Positions 1-12,193 are shown, counted from the stretch's first letter. The stretch is 64,000 nucleotides of DNA from Hennigella sp045617465 (GCA_045617465.1 JAZLIQ010000003.1:124001-188000), one strand, 5' to 3'. Notes: generated from the sequence alone by a model not told the origin. Translations and numbers: made by a program.

Positions 1-1346
1 TTATGATCTCTAAGTATACTCAATCTTCTTACCAAGTTGTTTCATTAGATGGACAAAACGTTTCTGTTGGTGGAGCTATTACTGGTGGTTATAACCGTAC
101 TAAATTTGCTCCAGTATTTAACTTACAAGAAAACAAAAAAGAACTTGAAGAAGAAATTGCTACTTTAACAAAGCAATGTTCTGAAGCAAGAATTGAACAA
201 GCTAAGTTTGCTAATAGTTTAGATGAAACTATTAATAAGATTAATGAAAAGAAAATTCTTTTCAATACATACGATACTAAGATTAAGAATGCTGAATCTA
301 GTTTATTTAGATATCAAACAGACTTTGACCAATTAGATAAGTCTGCTAAAGATGAAGCAAAAGTTGATTCAGTTGATGAAATTACAAAAGAATTAGCTAC
401 ACTACAAGTTAAGAAAGATAAGATTATCCAAGACCTTAACGTTGCTCGTGCTACAAAACAAACAAATAGACAAATTGCTGATGACTATCAAGCAAGACTT
501 GATGAAACAAGAGCTTTAGTAAATAAAGCTAATGCCGAACAAGCTCATGCTGAAGTTGAATTAGAAAAAGCAAAAGCTATTATTGAAAACTCTAAATCTA
601 GAATTTCTTCTGAATATCGTATGACAGTAGAAAATGCTATGGCTAACTTCAATAAAGAGCTTCCAATGTCCGATGCTCAAGCAAGAGACACTATTAACCA
701 ACTTCGTTTTGAACTAGACAAAATTGGTGCTATTAACATGGAAGCTTTGAAAGAACTTGAAGAGAAACAAAAAGAATATGATTCTCTTTCTGTTCAACAC
801 AAAGAACTTATTGGTGCAAAAGATACAATTGAAAAAGCTATTGCTGAACTTGACAATAAAGCTCGTAATAGTTTCAGAGAAACTATTGAAAAAGTTAATA
901 AAGAATTACCAACAGTATTTGGTTACTTATTTGGTGGTGGAACAGCTTCAGTTCAATATACTGATCCTAACAATATCTTAGATTCAGGTATTGAAGTAAC
1001 TGCTGTACCTCCTGGTAAGAAAATTACAACTCTAAACTTATTATCTGGTGGTGAAAAGTCATTAGTTGCCTTGTCAGTACTATTTGCTATCCTACGTGTA
1101 CACAACTTCCCATTAGTTGTTCTAGATGAAGCGGAATCAGCTCTTGACCCTGCTAACGTAGAAAGATTTGGTAATATCATTAAGAAGAATGCAAAAGATA
1201 CACAATTCTTAGTTATTACACACCGTCCTGGAACAATGGAACGTTGTGATAGCTTGTTTGGTGCAACAATGCAAATTAAAGGTATTACAAACATGTATAA
1301 AGTTACTTTAGCACATGCTAAAGAATTTGGAAATGATAATCAATAA
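1..1346 (+). CDS. smc: Chromosome segregation protein SMC, C-terminal part
   Basis: This is the C-terminal part of an SMC ATPase, which compacts and segregates the chromosome. The reading frame is open from base 3 and the gene continues upstream of the window. The first ~30 visible residues look like the end of the hinge (GGAITGGYNR). They are followed by a long charged coiled coil (~residues 40-215), then the ABC-type head. The head shows the signature LSGGEKSLVALS near residue 347, a Walker B LVVLDEAESALDP near 372, and a terminal VITHRPGTMERCD switch region. The stop overlaps the next start by one base (TAATG), so smc and ftsY are translationally coupled, a common arrangement in Firmicutes and Mollicutes. 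The identification is secure; the missing N-terminal head lies outside the window. Confidence 0.97.
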   Translation, partial: MISKYTQSSYQVVSLDGQNVSVGGAITGGYNRTKFAPVFNLQENKKELEEEIATLTKQCSEARIEQAKFANSLDETINKINEKKILFNTYDTKIKNAESSLFRYQTDFDQLDKSAKDEAKVDSVDEITKELATLQVKKDKIIQDLNVARATKQTNRQIADDYQARLDETRALVNKANAEQAHAEVELEKAKAIIENSKSRISSEYRMTVENAMANFNKELPMSDAQARDTINQLRFELDKIGAINMEALKELEEKQKEYDSLSVQHKELIGAKDTIEKAIAELDNKARNSFRETIEKVNKELPTVFGYLFGGGTASVQYTDPNNILDSGIEVTAVPPGKKITTLNLLSGGEKSLVALSVLFAILRVHNFPLVVLDEAESALDPANVERFGNIIKKNAKDTQFLVITHRPGTMERCDSLFGATMQIKGITNMYKVTLAHAKEFGNDNQ

Positions 1347-2380
1347 TGGGCTTTTTTAAGAATTTAATTAACAAGATTAGACATAAGAAAGCAGAAAAGA
1401 CTGCTGAAAAAATCCAAGAAACAACCCAAATAGCACAAGTTGATCAAAAGACTTTTGACGAAGGGTTAAAAAAATCTGGTGGTGTTTTTAAATCTGCTTT
1501 GGATGATCTTGTTAAGGAACATAAAAAAGTTGATGCTGCAATGCTTGAAAGCATTGAAGAAATGCTTATTGGTTTTGATGTTGGTACAGGAGCTACAACC
1601 AAAATTATGCAAGCTATTGAGGATGAAATTAAATTCCAAAACGTAGAAGATGCGTCTTTAGTTAAGCAAATTATTATTGATAAAATCTTTGTTTACTATA
1701 TTCAAGATACAATTATTGATAATGGTCTCAACTTAAAACAAGGAGAAACAAATGTTATTCTTGTTTCAGGAGTTAATGGAGTAGGTAAGACAACATCTAT
1801 AGCTAAAATTGCTCATTATCTACTAGATAAAGGGATGAAAGTCTGTTTAGTTGCTGGTGATACATTTAGAGCTGGGGCGGTTGAACAATTAAACATTTGA
1901 GCACAAAGACTAAATATTCAATGTTTTAAACCAAAGTTTGCAAACCAAGACCCAGCTTCAGTAATATATGAAGGTGTTAAATGAGCAAACGAAAATAAGA
2001 TTGATGTTGTTTTGTGTGACACATCAGGTAGATTGCAAAACAAAATCAACTTAATGAATGAATTAAAGAAAATTGATGGGGTTATCAAAAAATTTAATCC
2101 TAACCAACCTTGTGAATCATTATTAGTGTTAGATGCAACAACAGGTCAATCTGGTATTGCTCAAGCTAAAGCTTTCCAAGAAGTTACTAAACTAACAGGA
2201 ATTATTTTAACTAAGATGGATTCAACATCTAAAGGTGGTATCATCTTAGCTGTCAAAGATAACTTCAATATTCCTGTTAAGTTTATAGGTTTAGGTGAAA
2301 CATATAATGATCTACAACCATTTGATATTGAGAAGTTTGTCATTGGTTTAACAAAAGACTTTAACTTTGATAAAGAATAA
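1346..2380 (+). CDS. ftsY: Signal recognition particle receptor FtsY
   Basis: FtsY is the membrane-associated SRP receptor GTPase for co-translational membrane protein targeting. The 344-residue product needs two in-frame TGA codons (1898-1900 and 1981-1983) read as Trp. It shows the SRP GTPase motifs in order: P-loop GVNGVGKTTSIAK near residue 141, DTFRAGA near 171, DTSGRL near 225 and TKMDSTSKGG near 289. The N-terminal ~40 residues are lysine-rich, as expected for membrane association. The start ATG overlaps the smc stop by one base. A T-rich hairpin directly after the stop ends the unit. Length and motif order are typical. Confidence 0.97.
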
Positions 2381-2406
2381 AAACAGGTTACACCTGTTTT
2401 TCTTTT
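2379..2406 (+). terminator. Intrinsic terminator of smc-ftsY
   Basis: The stem AAACAGG/CCTGTTT with a short loop is followed by TTTTCTTTT, immediately after the ftsY stop. Confidence 0.85.
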
Positions 2407-2410
2407 ATCT

Positions 2411-2416
2411 TATAAT
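2411..2416 (+). promoter_or_regulatory. -10 box of small membrane protein gene
   Basis: TATAAT lies 22 nt before the ATG at 2439, with a Shine-Dalgarno-like AAGGAG between them. I see no convincing -35 element. Confidence 0.6.
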
Positions 2417-2438
2417 AAATATATAAGGAGAAAAATAA

Positions 2439-2861
2439 ATGGCATTTATTAAACAAACAGAACGTGAACATTTAATAAAGAATGTTAACCGTAGCTATGC
2501 TATCAAGAAGTTATTATTACTTATTGATATTCTTGCTCTAATTGCATTCGTTGTTATGGTTTTCGTAAGCGCATACCTAGCTGAAAAGGATACATCATGA
2601 GAATGATTCGATATTCATGGTAAACTAACTAACTTAGGTATTGGAATGTTAATCTTTGCTATTGCTGTAGTTGTTCTAGGAGTTATTTCGCTAGTATTAG
2701 TATTAACAATTAGATCACCTAAGGCAATCAAGAAAGACATTAAGAAACTTGAATCTTCAGCTCTAAGTGGAGTTAAGATTAAAAAAGGTCAAACTGCAGG
2801 AGAAATTATGAAAGAAAGAAGAACTCCTGAAGAATACAAAGGTAAAAAAGGAAAGAAATAA
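2439..2861 (+). CDS. Small two-helix membrane protein, unknown function
   Basis: This 140-residue protein contains two TGA-encoded Trp residues (TSWEWFDIHG). It has two clear hydrophobic segments, at about residues 24-48 and 70-92, joined by a short polar loop. A basic cytoplasmic tail follows, ending in KGKKGKK. The start is supported by AAGGAG 8-9 nt upstream and a TATAAT further up. It stands alone between the ftsY terminator and a shared hairpin that also ends the convergent rplM-rpsI unit. I do not recognise the family; no enzymatic motif is visible. Confidence 0.8.
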
Positions 2862-2871
2862 TCTTTCTGAA

Positions 2872-2903
2872 AAAACAAAAACAGGCTTTGCCTGTTTTTT
2901 TGT
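2872..2903. terminator. Bidirectional terminator between convergent genes
   Basis: The hairpin AAAACAGGC-TTT-GCCTGTTTT is flanked by A-rich and T-rich runs on both sides. It can therefore terminate the plus-strand membrane protein gene and the minus-strand rpsI. Confidence 0.85.
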
Positions 2904-2920
2904 TTTATGATAATAGGGAA

Positions 2921-3316
2921 TTAACGTTTTGTAAATTGAGGACTTCTACGTGCACCGTATTTACCATATTTTTTACGTTCTTTAACACGAGAATCTCTTG
3001 TGGTTAACTTTGCTCTTTTTAATGTTGTTTTTTGTTCTGCATTACAATCAATTAAAGCACGAGCAATACCTAATCTAATTGCTCCAGCTTGTCCTTTGAA
3101 GCCACCACCAACAACTTTAACTTTAATATCAAAAGTCTTAGTTTGGTTAGTTACTTCAAGAGGTTGTAGCATATCTTGGATAACTAATTTGTTTGGGAAG
3201 TATTCAGCAGGAGTTTTACCATTAATTAAAATCTTACCAGTACCTGGTACCATTAATACTCTTGCTACTGAGCTTTTTCTTCTTCCTAATCCTTTATATT
3301 CAATTTTAGTTGCCAT
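2921..3316 (-). CDS. rpsI: 30S ribosomal protein S9 (uS9)
   Basis: uS9 is a small-subunit head protein whose C-terminal tail reaches the P-site tRNA. The 131-residue product starts with EYKGLGRRKSSVARV and ends in the characteristic GARRSPQFTKR, where the terminal Lys-Arg contacts tRNA. It also shows the conserved VKGGG-like VVGGGFKGQAGAIRLGIARAL. It lies 2 nt downstream of rplM, the universal rplM-rpsI pair. No Trp codon is needed. Family and length are standard. Confidence 0.98.
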   Translation of the reverse strand: MATKIEYKGLGRRKSSVARVLMVPGTGKILINGKTPAEYFPNKLVIQDMLQPLEVTNQTKTFDIKVKVVGGGFKGQAGAIRLGIARALIDCNAEQKTTLKRAKLTTRDSRVKERKKYGKYGARRSPQFTKR

Positions 3317-3318
3317 GA

Positions 3319-3762
3319 TTATTTACCTACCTTAATTGTTTGTGGTTTTTGTTTGCTGTGATCTTTACCTGCATCCTTATATACATGTAATTTCTTGATG
3401 ATCTTTTCAGCTAATCTATTTTTAGGTAACATACCTTTAATAGCAGTTGTTACTAGTTCATCAGAATATTTTGCGATCATTTCTTTAACTGATCTTTTTC
3501 TGATTCCACCAATATAACCAGAATGGTTATATCTAAATTCTTTACTTGCTTTGTTGCCAGTAACTCTAACTTTATCAGTATTAATAATGATAAGGTGGTC
3601 ACCACAGTCAACATTTGGAGTAAAGTTTGGTTTATTTTTACCACGGATAATATTAGCAGCTTCAACTGCTAATTTACCTAAAACAACACCAGAAGCATCA
3701 ATCAAATATCATTGACGTTTGCTTGCTGCAGTTTCTTTCTTAAGCATCGTTGTTTTTTGCAT
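3319..3762 (-). CDS. rplM: 50S ribosomal protein L13 (uL13)
   Basis: uL13 is an early-assembling large-subunit protein. The 147-residue product begins MQKTTMLKKETAASKRQWYL; the W is TGA-encoded. The start at 3762 has the Shine-Dalgarno sequence AGGAG 8 nt upstream. Conserved stretches are DASGVVLGKLA, GDHLIIINTDKVRVTGNKASKEFRYNHSG, and GMLPKNRLAEKIIKKLHVY. It is first in a two-gene unit with rpsI. Only 48 bp separate it from the upstream rpoC stop, and no clear terminator lies between, so read-through from rpoBC is possible. Confidence 0.98.
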
Positions 3763-3810
3763 ACGTTTTTCTCCTATATTGTATTTATTATTTTATCACA
3801 GATGTACAAA

Positions 3811-6800
3811 TTAGTATTCTTTTTTGTACATTTCGTCACCCTTAGCGATGACATCTTCTGGTCTTTCTAGACCAGTTCCAACTGGTAACAAGTTACCAAT
3901 CATAACGTTTTCTTTTAGACCCATTAGAGTATCAATATCTCCTCTAATAGCAGCATCTGTAAGAATCTTCTTTGTATCTTGGAAAGAAGCTGCTGCTAAG
4001 AATGGACCCTTCTTACTTGTTGCAACGTTATCTAGACCATAGATTTCATTCTTTGCAGTTGGTAATTCTTTACCAGCAGCAAATAATTTGTTGCATTCTT
4101 CAGTAAATGAGTTGATATCAGTTGTTTCACCAATGAAGTAGCTACTGTCTCCAGGAGATAGTACTTTTAATTTGTTTGTTAGTTGTCTAACAATAATTTC
4201 AATGTACTTATCTGAAATTTCAATACCTTGAAGACGGTAAACCTTTTGTACTTCTTTAATTAGGTAGTCTCTAACAGCATCAATACCTGCAACTTCAAGT
4301 AGGACCTTGATGTTGATAGATCCTTCAGTGATCTTGTCGCCGGCTTCAAGATGATCGCCTTTTTCAGCGCGAATAACTTGAGATAATGTTGCATGATATG
4401 TTTTTTCTTCATCTGTTACATCGTTCACTACGTGAATCAATGTACCATCTTCAACTGATTCAATCTTTGTTACCTTGCAAGCTGACTTAGCAATGATTGC
4501 TAATTCACGGTCTGCAGGTGGAACTAGGTCAAACAATTGTTTTAATCTTTCAAAACCTTGAGTAATGTTAGCTTCACCAGCCGCACCACCAGTATGGAAA
4601 GTTCTCATTGTTAATTGTGTACCTGGTTCACCGATTGATTGAGCAGCAATTACACCAATAGCTGTTCCAATTTCAATTGGTTTATTTGTTGTTAAGTCGT
4701 TACCAAAACATTTTTGACAAATACCATCTTTACATTGACAATGTAAAACTGATCTAATTACTACTTCTTTAATGCCTTCACGTTCAATACGTGCAGCCAT
4801 AGCTGGAGTAATAATTTCATTCTTAGCAACTAAGACTTTGTCAGTCTTTGGACTAATAATGTCTTCAAATGCATATCTGTTGGCAATACGATCAGATAAA
4901 GATTCAATCTTATAGTTTTGCTTTGTATCTTCAATTGCTTTAACCACAAGACCTGTAGGTGTTCCACAGTCTTCTTCTTTAACAATTACTTCTTGAGCAG
5001 CATCTACTAATTTTCTAGTCATGTAACCAGACTTAGATGTTTTCATGGCTGTATCAGCCATACCTTTACGCGCACCATAAGATGCGTTAAAGTATTCAGC
5101 AATTGTTAAACCATCTAGGAATGAGTGTTTAATTGGTGTTTCAATTGTATCCTTAATAACATTTGACTTTGTCTTTTGGTCATAGTTATAAGACTTACTC
5201 ATCAATCCACGCATACCAAGTAGTTGGGTAAATTGTGATTCGTTACCACGGGCACCAGAGTTAGCCATGATAATAACAGGGTTGTTTCTATTTTTAGGAT
5301 CAGCTAAGATTTCTTTAATGTCTTCAGTAACATCATTCTTAACTTTTGATCATAGATCAATTACACGTTTATATCTTTCATCATCGGTTAATAAACCTTT
5401 GTTAAATTGTTTTTTCAATTTAGCAACAGTTGCATCAGCACCTACGAAGTAGCTTGTCTTCTTGTCATAGCTTGGTAAGTCAAATGCTGAAATTGTAACA
5501 GATGATTTTGTTGAGAAGTCAAAACCAATGTCTTTAATTGCATCCATTGTTTTTGCAGTAACATCTACTGGGAATTGACCATATAGAGAGTCAACAATCT
5601 TTTGTAGTGTCTTCTTTGTAAATGGATTAGCAGGTTTTGCTTTTTCAAGAATCTTTCTTGCATTTTCTCCTGCAGGAACAATTCTTTCTTTATCTACTAC
5701 ATCAATTTCTTTACCATCATTAATGTATGGCATAGTTGCTGGTAAGATATCATTAAACATAATCTTACCCATAGATGTAATAAGAATACAGTTAGATGGT
5801 AATCCTTTATCTTTATATGCATTAGTTGAAATACCAATCATTGCATGAATATTCACTTGTCTTAAGTGGTAAGCTCTCTTTGCTTCTCTTGGATGAGCAA
5901 AGATCATGCCTTCGCCCTTAGAATCTTTTTCTTCTTGTGAAATGTAGTAAGCCCCAAGAATCATATCTTGTGTTGGTGTTACAATTGGCTTACCATCTTT
6001 AGGTCCAAGAATGTGTCAAGAAGCCAATAGAATACTTCTTGCTTCAGCAATAGCTTCTTTAGAAAGTGGTAAGTATACACCCATTTGGTCACCATCGAAG
6101 TCAGCGTTGAATGCTGTTGTTACTAGTGGGTGTAATCTAATAGCCTTACCATCAACAATCTTAGGTTCAAATGCTTGAACACCTAAACGGTGAAGTGTTG
6201 GAGCACGGTTTAATAAGATTGGGTGTTTCTTTACAACTTCATTAACAATTGGTCAGATTAGAGAATCTTGTCTCAAGATCATCTTTTCTGCTTCTTTAAT
6301 GTTTGTTGCAATAGGTTTACATGGTAAACCATCTTCATCAATCTTAGTAATTAATTTGTGAATGATGTATGGTTTGAATAATTCCAAAATCATTACAGAT
6401 GGAATTCCAGCTTCATACATCTTTAGATCTGGACCAACAACGATAACTGAACGACCTGAATAGTCAACACGTTTACCTAGTAAGTTTTGTCTAAATAAAC
6501 CTTGTTTAGATTTTAAGTGATCAGTTAGTGATTTTAATGGAGCTTTATCTTTACCCTTAGCTGGGTTAGATTTGCTAGCGTTGTCAAATAATCCATCAAC
6601 TGATTCTTGTAACATTCTACGTTCGTTGTTTAAGATAACTTCTGGAGTTGGTTCAGACATCATCTTTTTCAAACGTTCGTTTCTGATAATAATCTTTCTG
6701 TAGAAAGTGTTAATATCACTTGTGGTGAATTTACCATTATCTAGTTGAACAATTGGTCTTGTTTCAGGTGGAGTAACAGGAATATAATCTAAAACCATTC

Positions 6801-7695
6801 ATTCAGGTTTAATCTTAGATTCTTGGAATCACTTGATAAGTTTCAAAGTGTTCATTTCCTTTGTAAACTTAGGGTTACTTGGAGTTAATTTAGCTAAGTT
6901 AGCCTTAACTTCTTTGTACTTCTTATTTAAATCTACGGCTTGAAGTAATTGTTTAATTGCAGCAGAACCAATAGATATTTCAATATCTAAGTGTTTCTTT
7001 AATAAAGCAAATACTGTGTGTAATGAGAATGGCAAAGTAGTATCTTTTAAAGCCAATGCATATTGACTTGCCATTTCATGATCAAAGTTTAATTCTTTAA
7101 TCTTGTCTAAGTTTTTGCTTGTATTCTTAGATAATGATTTGATTTCCTTTTCAAGATCTTTAATAATAATTTCCAAAGCAGCACGAATGTTTTGTCTTGC
7201 TTTTTCATTACCCTTAGGATCATTGATTGGAATAATCTTACAAGGACCATAGAATTTTTTACATCTAGGGTTTTTAATTACTACGTAGTTTACAAAGTAA
7301 ATAACTTGTTCAACTTCCTTGTAAGTCATACCAAGTAATAATGAAATCTTACTTGGGTTAGGAAGTTCCTTACTCATTCAAATGTGTGTACATGGATAAG
7401 CAAGTTCAATACAGCTCATTCTTTCACGTCTTACTGATGAAGAAATAATTTCTACACCACAGACTTCACAGACTTTACCTTTGTATTTAACTTTCTTATA
7501 TTTACCACAAGCACATTCATAGTCTTTAACTGGACCAAAGATCTTTTGACAGAATAAACCGTCTTCTTCTGGTTTTAGAGATTTATAGTTAATAGTTTCA
7601 GACTTAGTAACTCTAGTTCCTCTAGCTCATTTCAGAATTTGTTCTGGACTAGCTAGGGTTAATTGTAATGATTTAATATTTTTAGCGTTAATCAT
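3811..7695 (-). CDS. rpoC: DNA-directed RNA polymerase subunit beta'
   Basis: This is the catalytic beta' subunit of RNA polymerase, 1294 residues. All fragments fall in one frame once TGA is read as Trp. The N-terminus has the zinc-binding Cys cluster (CACGK...CEVC, ~residues 60-80). The metal-chelating active-site motif NADFDGDQM sits near residue 530. The C-terminal zinc site (CQCKDGICQKC) and the trigger-loop/bridge region (GEPGTQLTMRTFHTGGAAG) are intact. The start at 7695 has GGAGTAGGAAT upstream and lies 15 nt after the rpoB stop, so the two are cotranscribed. The length is normal for Mollicutes. Confidence 0.98.
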
Positions 7696-7710
7696 AATTC
7701 CTACTCCTTT

Positions 7711-10700
7711 CTATAAACTTCCATATTCTGAGTCGTCAACAACTTCAGTTGTTACTTCCTCAGCAGCTTCATGTTTAACTGTTTCTTCTTCAGCATCAAT
7801 GTTTGCCTTGCTAAAGTCATCCATATCGTGTTTAACACCTTTTTGGTCTGTTACTGTCATAGATAAACATAGACCTTGAAGTTGTTTAGTTAACAATTTG
7901 AATGATTCAGGTAAACTTGGTTTTGGTAAAGGTAAACCTTTAATGATTGAGTTGTAAGTTAAGTTTCTTCCAACCGTATCATCTGATTTAATAGTTAAGA
8001 TTTCTCTTAAGTTGTATGTTGCACCATAAGCTTCAAGTGCTCATACTTCCATTTCACCAAATCTTTGACCGCCGTCTTGACTACGTCCACCAAGAGGTTG
8101 TTGGTTGACCTTAGAATAAGGTCCAACGGCTCTTGCGTGAATCTTATCTTCAACCATGTGGTCAAGTTTTAACATGTACATTACTCCAACAGTAATTTCA
8201 CCATCAAAGTATTCACCTGTTTGACCATCAATAAGTTTTGTCTTAGCTCTAGTCTTAGCAGGATCTAAGCCAGCTTCTTTTAATGCATCGGCTACATCAT
8301 CTAGTTTTGCACCAGCAAATACTGGTGTTGATGCCTTATATGATAAGTCTTCAATTGACATACCTGCTTTATTTAAAATAATTGTTAAGTCAATGTTACC
8401 AAATTGTTCAAATTTGGTAATCTTGTTATCTTTAAAGTATTTATTGCAAACTTTTTTTAATTGTTTTGCACGATATGAACTCATACCAAATAATTGAACG
8501 AATTCATTTGGTGTAGCTTCTTGATCAATTAATTCTCAAAGTTTCTTCTTAGCAATATTTCTCATTGCTCATCCTAAGTGAACTTCAAGGATTTGACCAA
8601 TGTTCATACGAGATGGTACACCTAGAGGTGATAATAAAATATCAATTGGTGTTCCATCTTCCATATGTGGCATGTCTTCAACAGGAACAATTCTACTAAT
8701 AGTTCCTTTGTTACCATGACGTCCAGACATCTTGTCACCAATTTGTAGTTTACGTTTTTGAGCAATATAAACTTTTACAAGTTCAATTGTTTCATCATCA
8801 AACTTTTCACCATCAACAGTTCTAAATCTCTTGACACCGATAACAGTACCTTCTTCACCTACTTTAACTTTTAGAGATGAATCTCTAGCACCATGTGATT
8901 TATTTCCAAAGATAGCATTCAGTAGTTTCTCTTCTGGACTATAGTCGCCTTCACCTTTTGGAGAAGTTCTACCAACTAGAATGTCACCTTCTTTAACTTC
9001 AGCACCAACTAAGATAATTCCATCTTCATCTAAGTAAGTCTTTAAGTCTTCAGACACGTTTGGAAGGTCACGAGTAATTTGTTCGTCACCATTCTTAGTT
9101 GTTACACAACGTAATTCTTTTTCAATGATGGAGATTGATGTATATCAATCATCTTGAACTAAACGTTTTGAAATAACAATAGCATCTTCGAAGTTGAAAC
9201 CATGTCATGTTGTATAAGCAATGATTGGGTTACGTCCAATAGCAAGTTCTCCGTTGAACATAGCTGGTCCATCAGCAATAACTTGACTTGCTTTAACATG
9301 TTGGCCTACTTCTACAATTGGGAATTGGTTATTGCAAGTGTTTTGGTTTGTCTTACGATATTTAACAAGTTTGTACTTGTCACTACCACTACTTGTTTTA
9401 ATGGTAATTTCATTACCATCCATCGCTGTTACTTCACCATCGTGAGCAGCTAAAATGTTTAGACCGGAGTCGTGAGCAATCTTATACTCTGCTCCTGTAC
9501 CTACAATAGGTGCATATGGTTTTAATAACGGAACTGCTTGACGTTGCATGTTCGAGCCCATTAGAGCACGAGCAGTATCGTCATTTTCCAAGAATGGAAT
9601 AGCAGATGCAGCAATTGAGATAACTTGACGAGGTGAAACATCGATATAGTTAATTTGTTTTGCATCATATAGTTCTTGCATACCACGATAACGTCCAACT
9701 ACTTTAGATTGAGTAATCTTACCGTTTTCATCATGTGGAACTAATGATTCGCCAATTACATATTCATCTTCTTGACTAGCATTTAATCAACGGATCTTAT
9801 CTGTGATAACTCCGTTTTCTACAATGAAGTATGGAGAAATCAAGAATCCGTTTTCATCTACTTTAGCAAATGATGCTAAAGCCATAATCAATCCAATGTT
9901 TTGACCTTCAGGAGTTTCAATTGGACAAATACGTCCATAGTGAGAATAGTGTACGTCACGAACGTTTAAGTTTGGGTCGTCTTTTCTAATACCACCATCA
10001 CCCATAGCTGAAATTCTACGTTTATTAGTTAATTCAGATAGGGGGTTTGTTTGGTCAATGAAAGCTGTTAATTGATAAGTGTTAAAGAAAGCTTTAACAA
10101 CTTGTTGGAAAGGTTTTGTGTTAACAATAGAGCTAATTGTTGCTCTTGTTGATTTTCTAGCTTTTTCTTCTGCATTCATTGTTGGAGAAGATAAAGAAGA
10201 TAATTTATCCTTAATGTGTTTTTCAACACGTGCCATACCAGCGACTAATTTAGATTTAAATTGTTCATGGATAAGTCTTAGACGTTTATTACCTAAGTGA
10301 TCAATGTCATCATAGTTACCAATGTTTCATGGTAAGTTGATAGTATATGAAACCATAGCAATAATATCAGAGATATTAAGAGTTTCTTGATCAGATGTTG
10401 GTGGAACACCTAAGATGTTTACATAATCATCTCATTCATCGTTATCAGCATAAACATCAATTTGTTCTGCTTTAGCTGTTTTAAATTTATGGAATCTAGA
10501 TACAGCTGTAATGTCTCATTCTTTTTCTAGTAATAGTTCACCATCAGTAATGGCTTTCTTAATCATGTCGATTTCTTTTTTGTTAATTAAAGTATCTTTC
10601 TTTAAGAATACTTTTCCATTCTTGTAAAGAATGTCATTAGCTAAAACTTTTTGGTAAAGTCTTTCAGTTACACGAAGTTTGTGATTGATTTTACTTCTAC

Positions 10701-11928
10701 CTGCAGAAGATAAATCAAATCCTTTAACTTCCATAAAGTGTTTAATTAAATAATCTTGGTAACAGAAACCAGCATATTTTTGGCTTAGTGTTTCTGTTGG
10801 TCTAATAGAGATTGATAATTGGGTGATGATGTCTTTAGCGGCTTTTTCAGTAATCAATAAATCTTTTTGATCTCTGATTTTCTTAGTTAAATCAATTTGT
10901 TTTGCTTTAACTGTTGCATTTGTAGGATCAGATTCTAATTGTTTATTAACTTCGTTAAGTTGATCTTCTAGTTTAGATCATTTGTAAACTAATACTTGTA
11001 GTTTGTGTTGAATTGGTAAACCAGTTTGTTTAATATCATTTACGGTTGGTAAATCGCAAACTGCTTTTCTAATTTTTTTAATTTCATCATCTTGACCAAT
11101 TGTTTCGTGAGTGTAGCAACCAGTAAATTTGTTGCTGTATGATTTTGCATCACCATCAGCAGTTAATGAGTTAGCAATAATTTCAGCATTGCTAAAGATA
11201 CTCATAATAGTGTCTTGGTTTAAACCAAGAGCTTTTAAAAATTGTGTTGCAGATAAAGTGATAGCTGCATCTGATGTTGCGTTTCTTGCAACTAACTTGA
11301 TAATTCTCTTATCTGTTTTCTTGTCATCGATAACAAAGTTTAGCATTGTTCCACGGTTTGGATACAATTCACAAATATAACCTTCGTTAACTTTTTTCTT
11401 ACCAGATAATTTGATTTGACTCTTAGATAAGATGTAGGCACCAGGAGATCTGATAGTTTGAGAGTTAACTAACTTTTCAACTCCGTTGATGATAAAAGTT
11501 CCATTATCAGTCATCAATGGAATATTTGCAAAGAAGACACCATCATGTTTATCTTTCTTTGACTTTCTTACTTTTTTAACTTCACCTGTTTCATCGTTAA
11601 TTAAGACTAAGTCAACATAAACAGATGTTTCATATGTTTTTCCTTTGTATCTAGCTTCTTGTTCATCAAAAGCACCAGGATAGAAATGAATTCCATTAAT
11701 TCCCGTCTTGTTGTTTAGCTCCACATGATGAGTTTTGTTTTTTATATGTCTAATTGGGAAGTAACTAGCAATTAGATCACCAAGTTCTTTCTTCAAGAAA
11801 CGTTCGTAAGATTTCTTTTGAATTTCCAAAAGGTCTGGTTCTTCGAACTTTACAAATTGCTTAGCATAGTCACGTCTAGTAACTAGGTTTGCGATTTTTC
11901 TTTCAACAAACTTTGGTTTTTGTGCCAT
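7711..11928 (-). CDS. rpoB: DNA-directed RNA polymerase subunit beta
   Basis: This is the RNA polymerase beta subunit, 1405 residues, with several TGA Trp codons. Recognisable stretches are the N-terminal MAQKPKFVERKIANLVTRRD, the rifampicin-pocket region (FIDQTNPLSELTNKRRISAMG), HYSHYGRICPIETPEGQNIGLI, KMSGRHGNKGTISRIVPVEDMPHMEDG, and PLGGRSQDGGQRFGEMEVWALEA. The C-terminus is an acidic tail ending EVVDDSEYGSL. The start has a strong Shine-Dalgarno sequence AGGAGG 6 nt upstream. No rplJ-rplL lies upstream: rpoBC has its own promoter, divergent from tRNA-Gly. Confidence 0.98.
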
Positions 11929-11994
11929 AAAGGCCTCCTACAAATAATATATCTATATATTATTTTTGGTATTAAATAATATATGAGTTTATTA

Positions 11995-12024
11995 ATTATA
12001 TATATAAAATGGGTTTTTACACAA
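11995..12024 (-). promoter_or_regulatory. Promoter of rpoBC
   Basis: On the minus strand TATAAT (plus coordinates 11995-12000) is preceded at 18 nt by TTGTGT (12019-12024), a fair -35. This is one of few promoters here with a plausible -35. It leaves a 5' leader of about 60 nt before the rpoB Shine-Dalgarno sequence. Confidence 0.55.
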
Positions 12025-12052
12025 AAATTTTAAAATATTTTATTTTTATAGG

Positions 12053-12058
12053 TATAAT
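12053..12058 (+). promoter_or_regulatory. -10 box of tRNA-Gly
   Basis: TATAAT lies 12 nt before the mature tRNA 5' end, in the divergent intergenic region with rpoB. Confidence 0.6.
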
Positions 12059-12070
12059 ATACAAACTTAC

Positions 12071-12144
12071 GCAGATGTAATTCAATGATAGAATGCGACC
12101 TTGCCAAGGTCGATACGCGAGTTTGATTCTCGTCATCTGCTCCA
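12071..12144 (+). tRNA. tRNA-Gly (GCC)
   Basis: The acceptor arms GCAGATG and CATCTGC pair perfectly. The anticodon loop is TTGCCAA (anticodon GCC). The T arm is GCGAG/CTCGT-like with TTTGATT. CCA is encoded at 12142-12144. A terminator hairpin follows. Confidence 0.95.
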
Positions 12145-12150
12145 TTAAAT

Positions 12151-12180
12151 CAAAAGTAGGTTGTTACCTACTTTTTTTAT
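12151..12180 (+). terminator. Terminator of tRNA-Gly
   Basis: The stem AAAAGTAGGT/ACCTACTTTT with a TTTTTTT tail follows the tRNA. It ends 2-4 nt before the -10 box of the next gene. Confidence 0.85.
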
Positions 12181-12181
12181 T

Positions 12182-12187
12182 TATAAT
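12182..12187 (+). promoter_or_regulatory. -10 box, apparently leaderless gene
   Basis: TATAAT ends 6 nt before the ATG at 12194 and no Shine-Dalgarno is present, so the transcript probably starts at the ATG. Confidence 0.55.
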
Positions 12188-12193
12188 TTTACT

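Noticed and set aside
1898..2012. ftsY looked like two broken halves
   Set aside because: The breaks are TGA codons in frame. Under code 4 the protein is continuous with all motifs; the same applies to rpoB, rpoC, cysS, ligA, malic enzyme and others.
9202..9453. Plus-strand reading frame opposite rpoB
   Set aside because: It is antisense to a certain gene, with no promoter, no RBS and no family resemblance.
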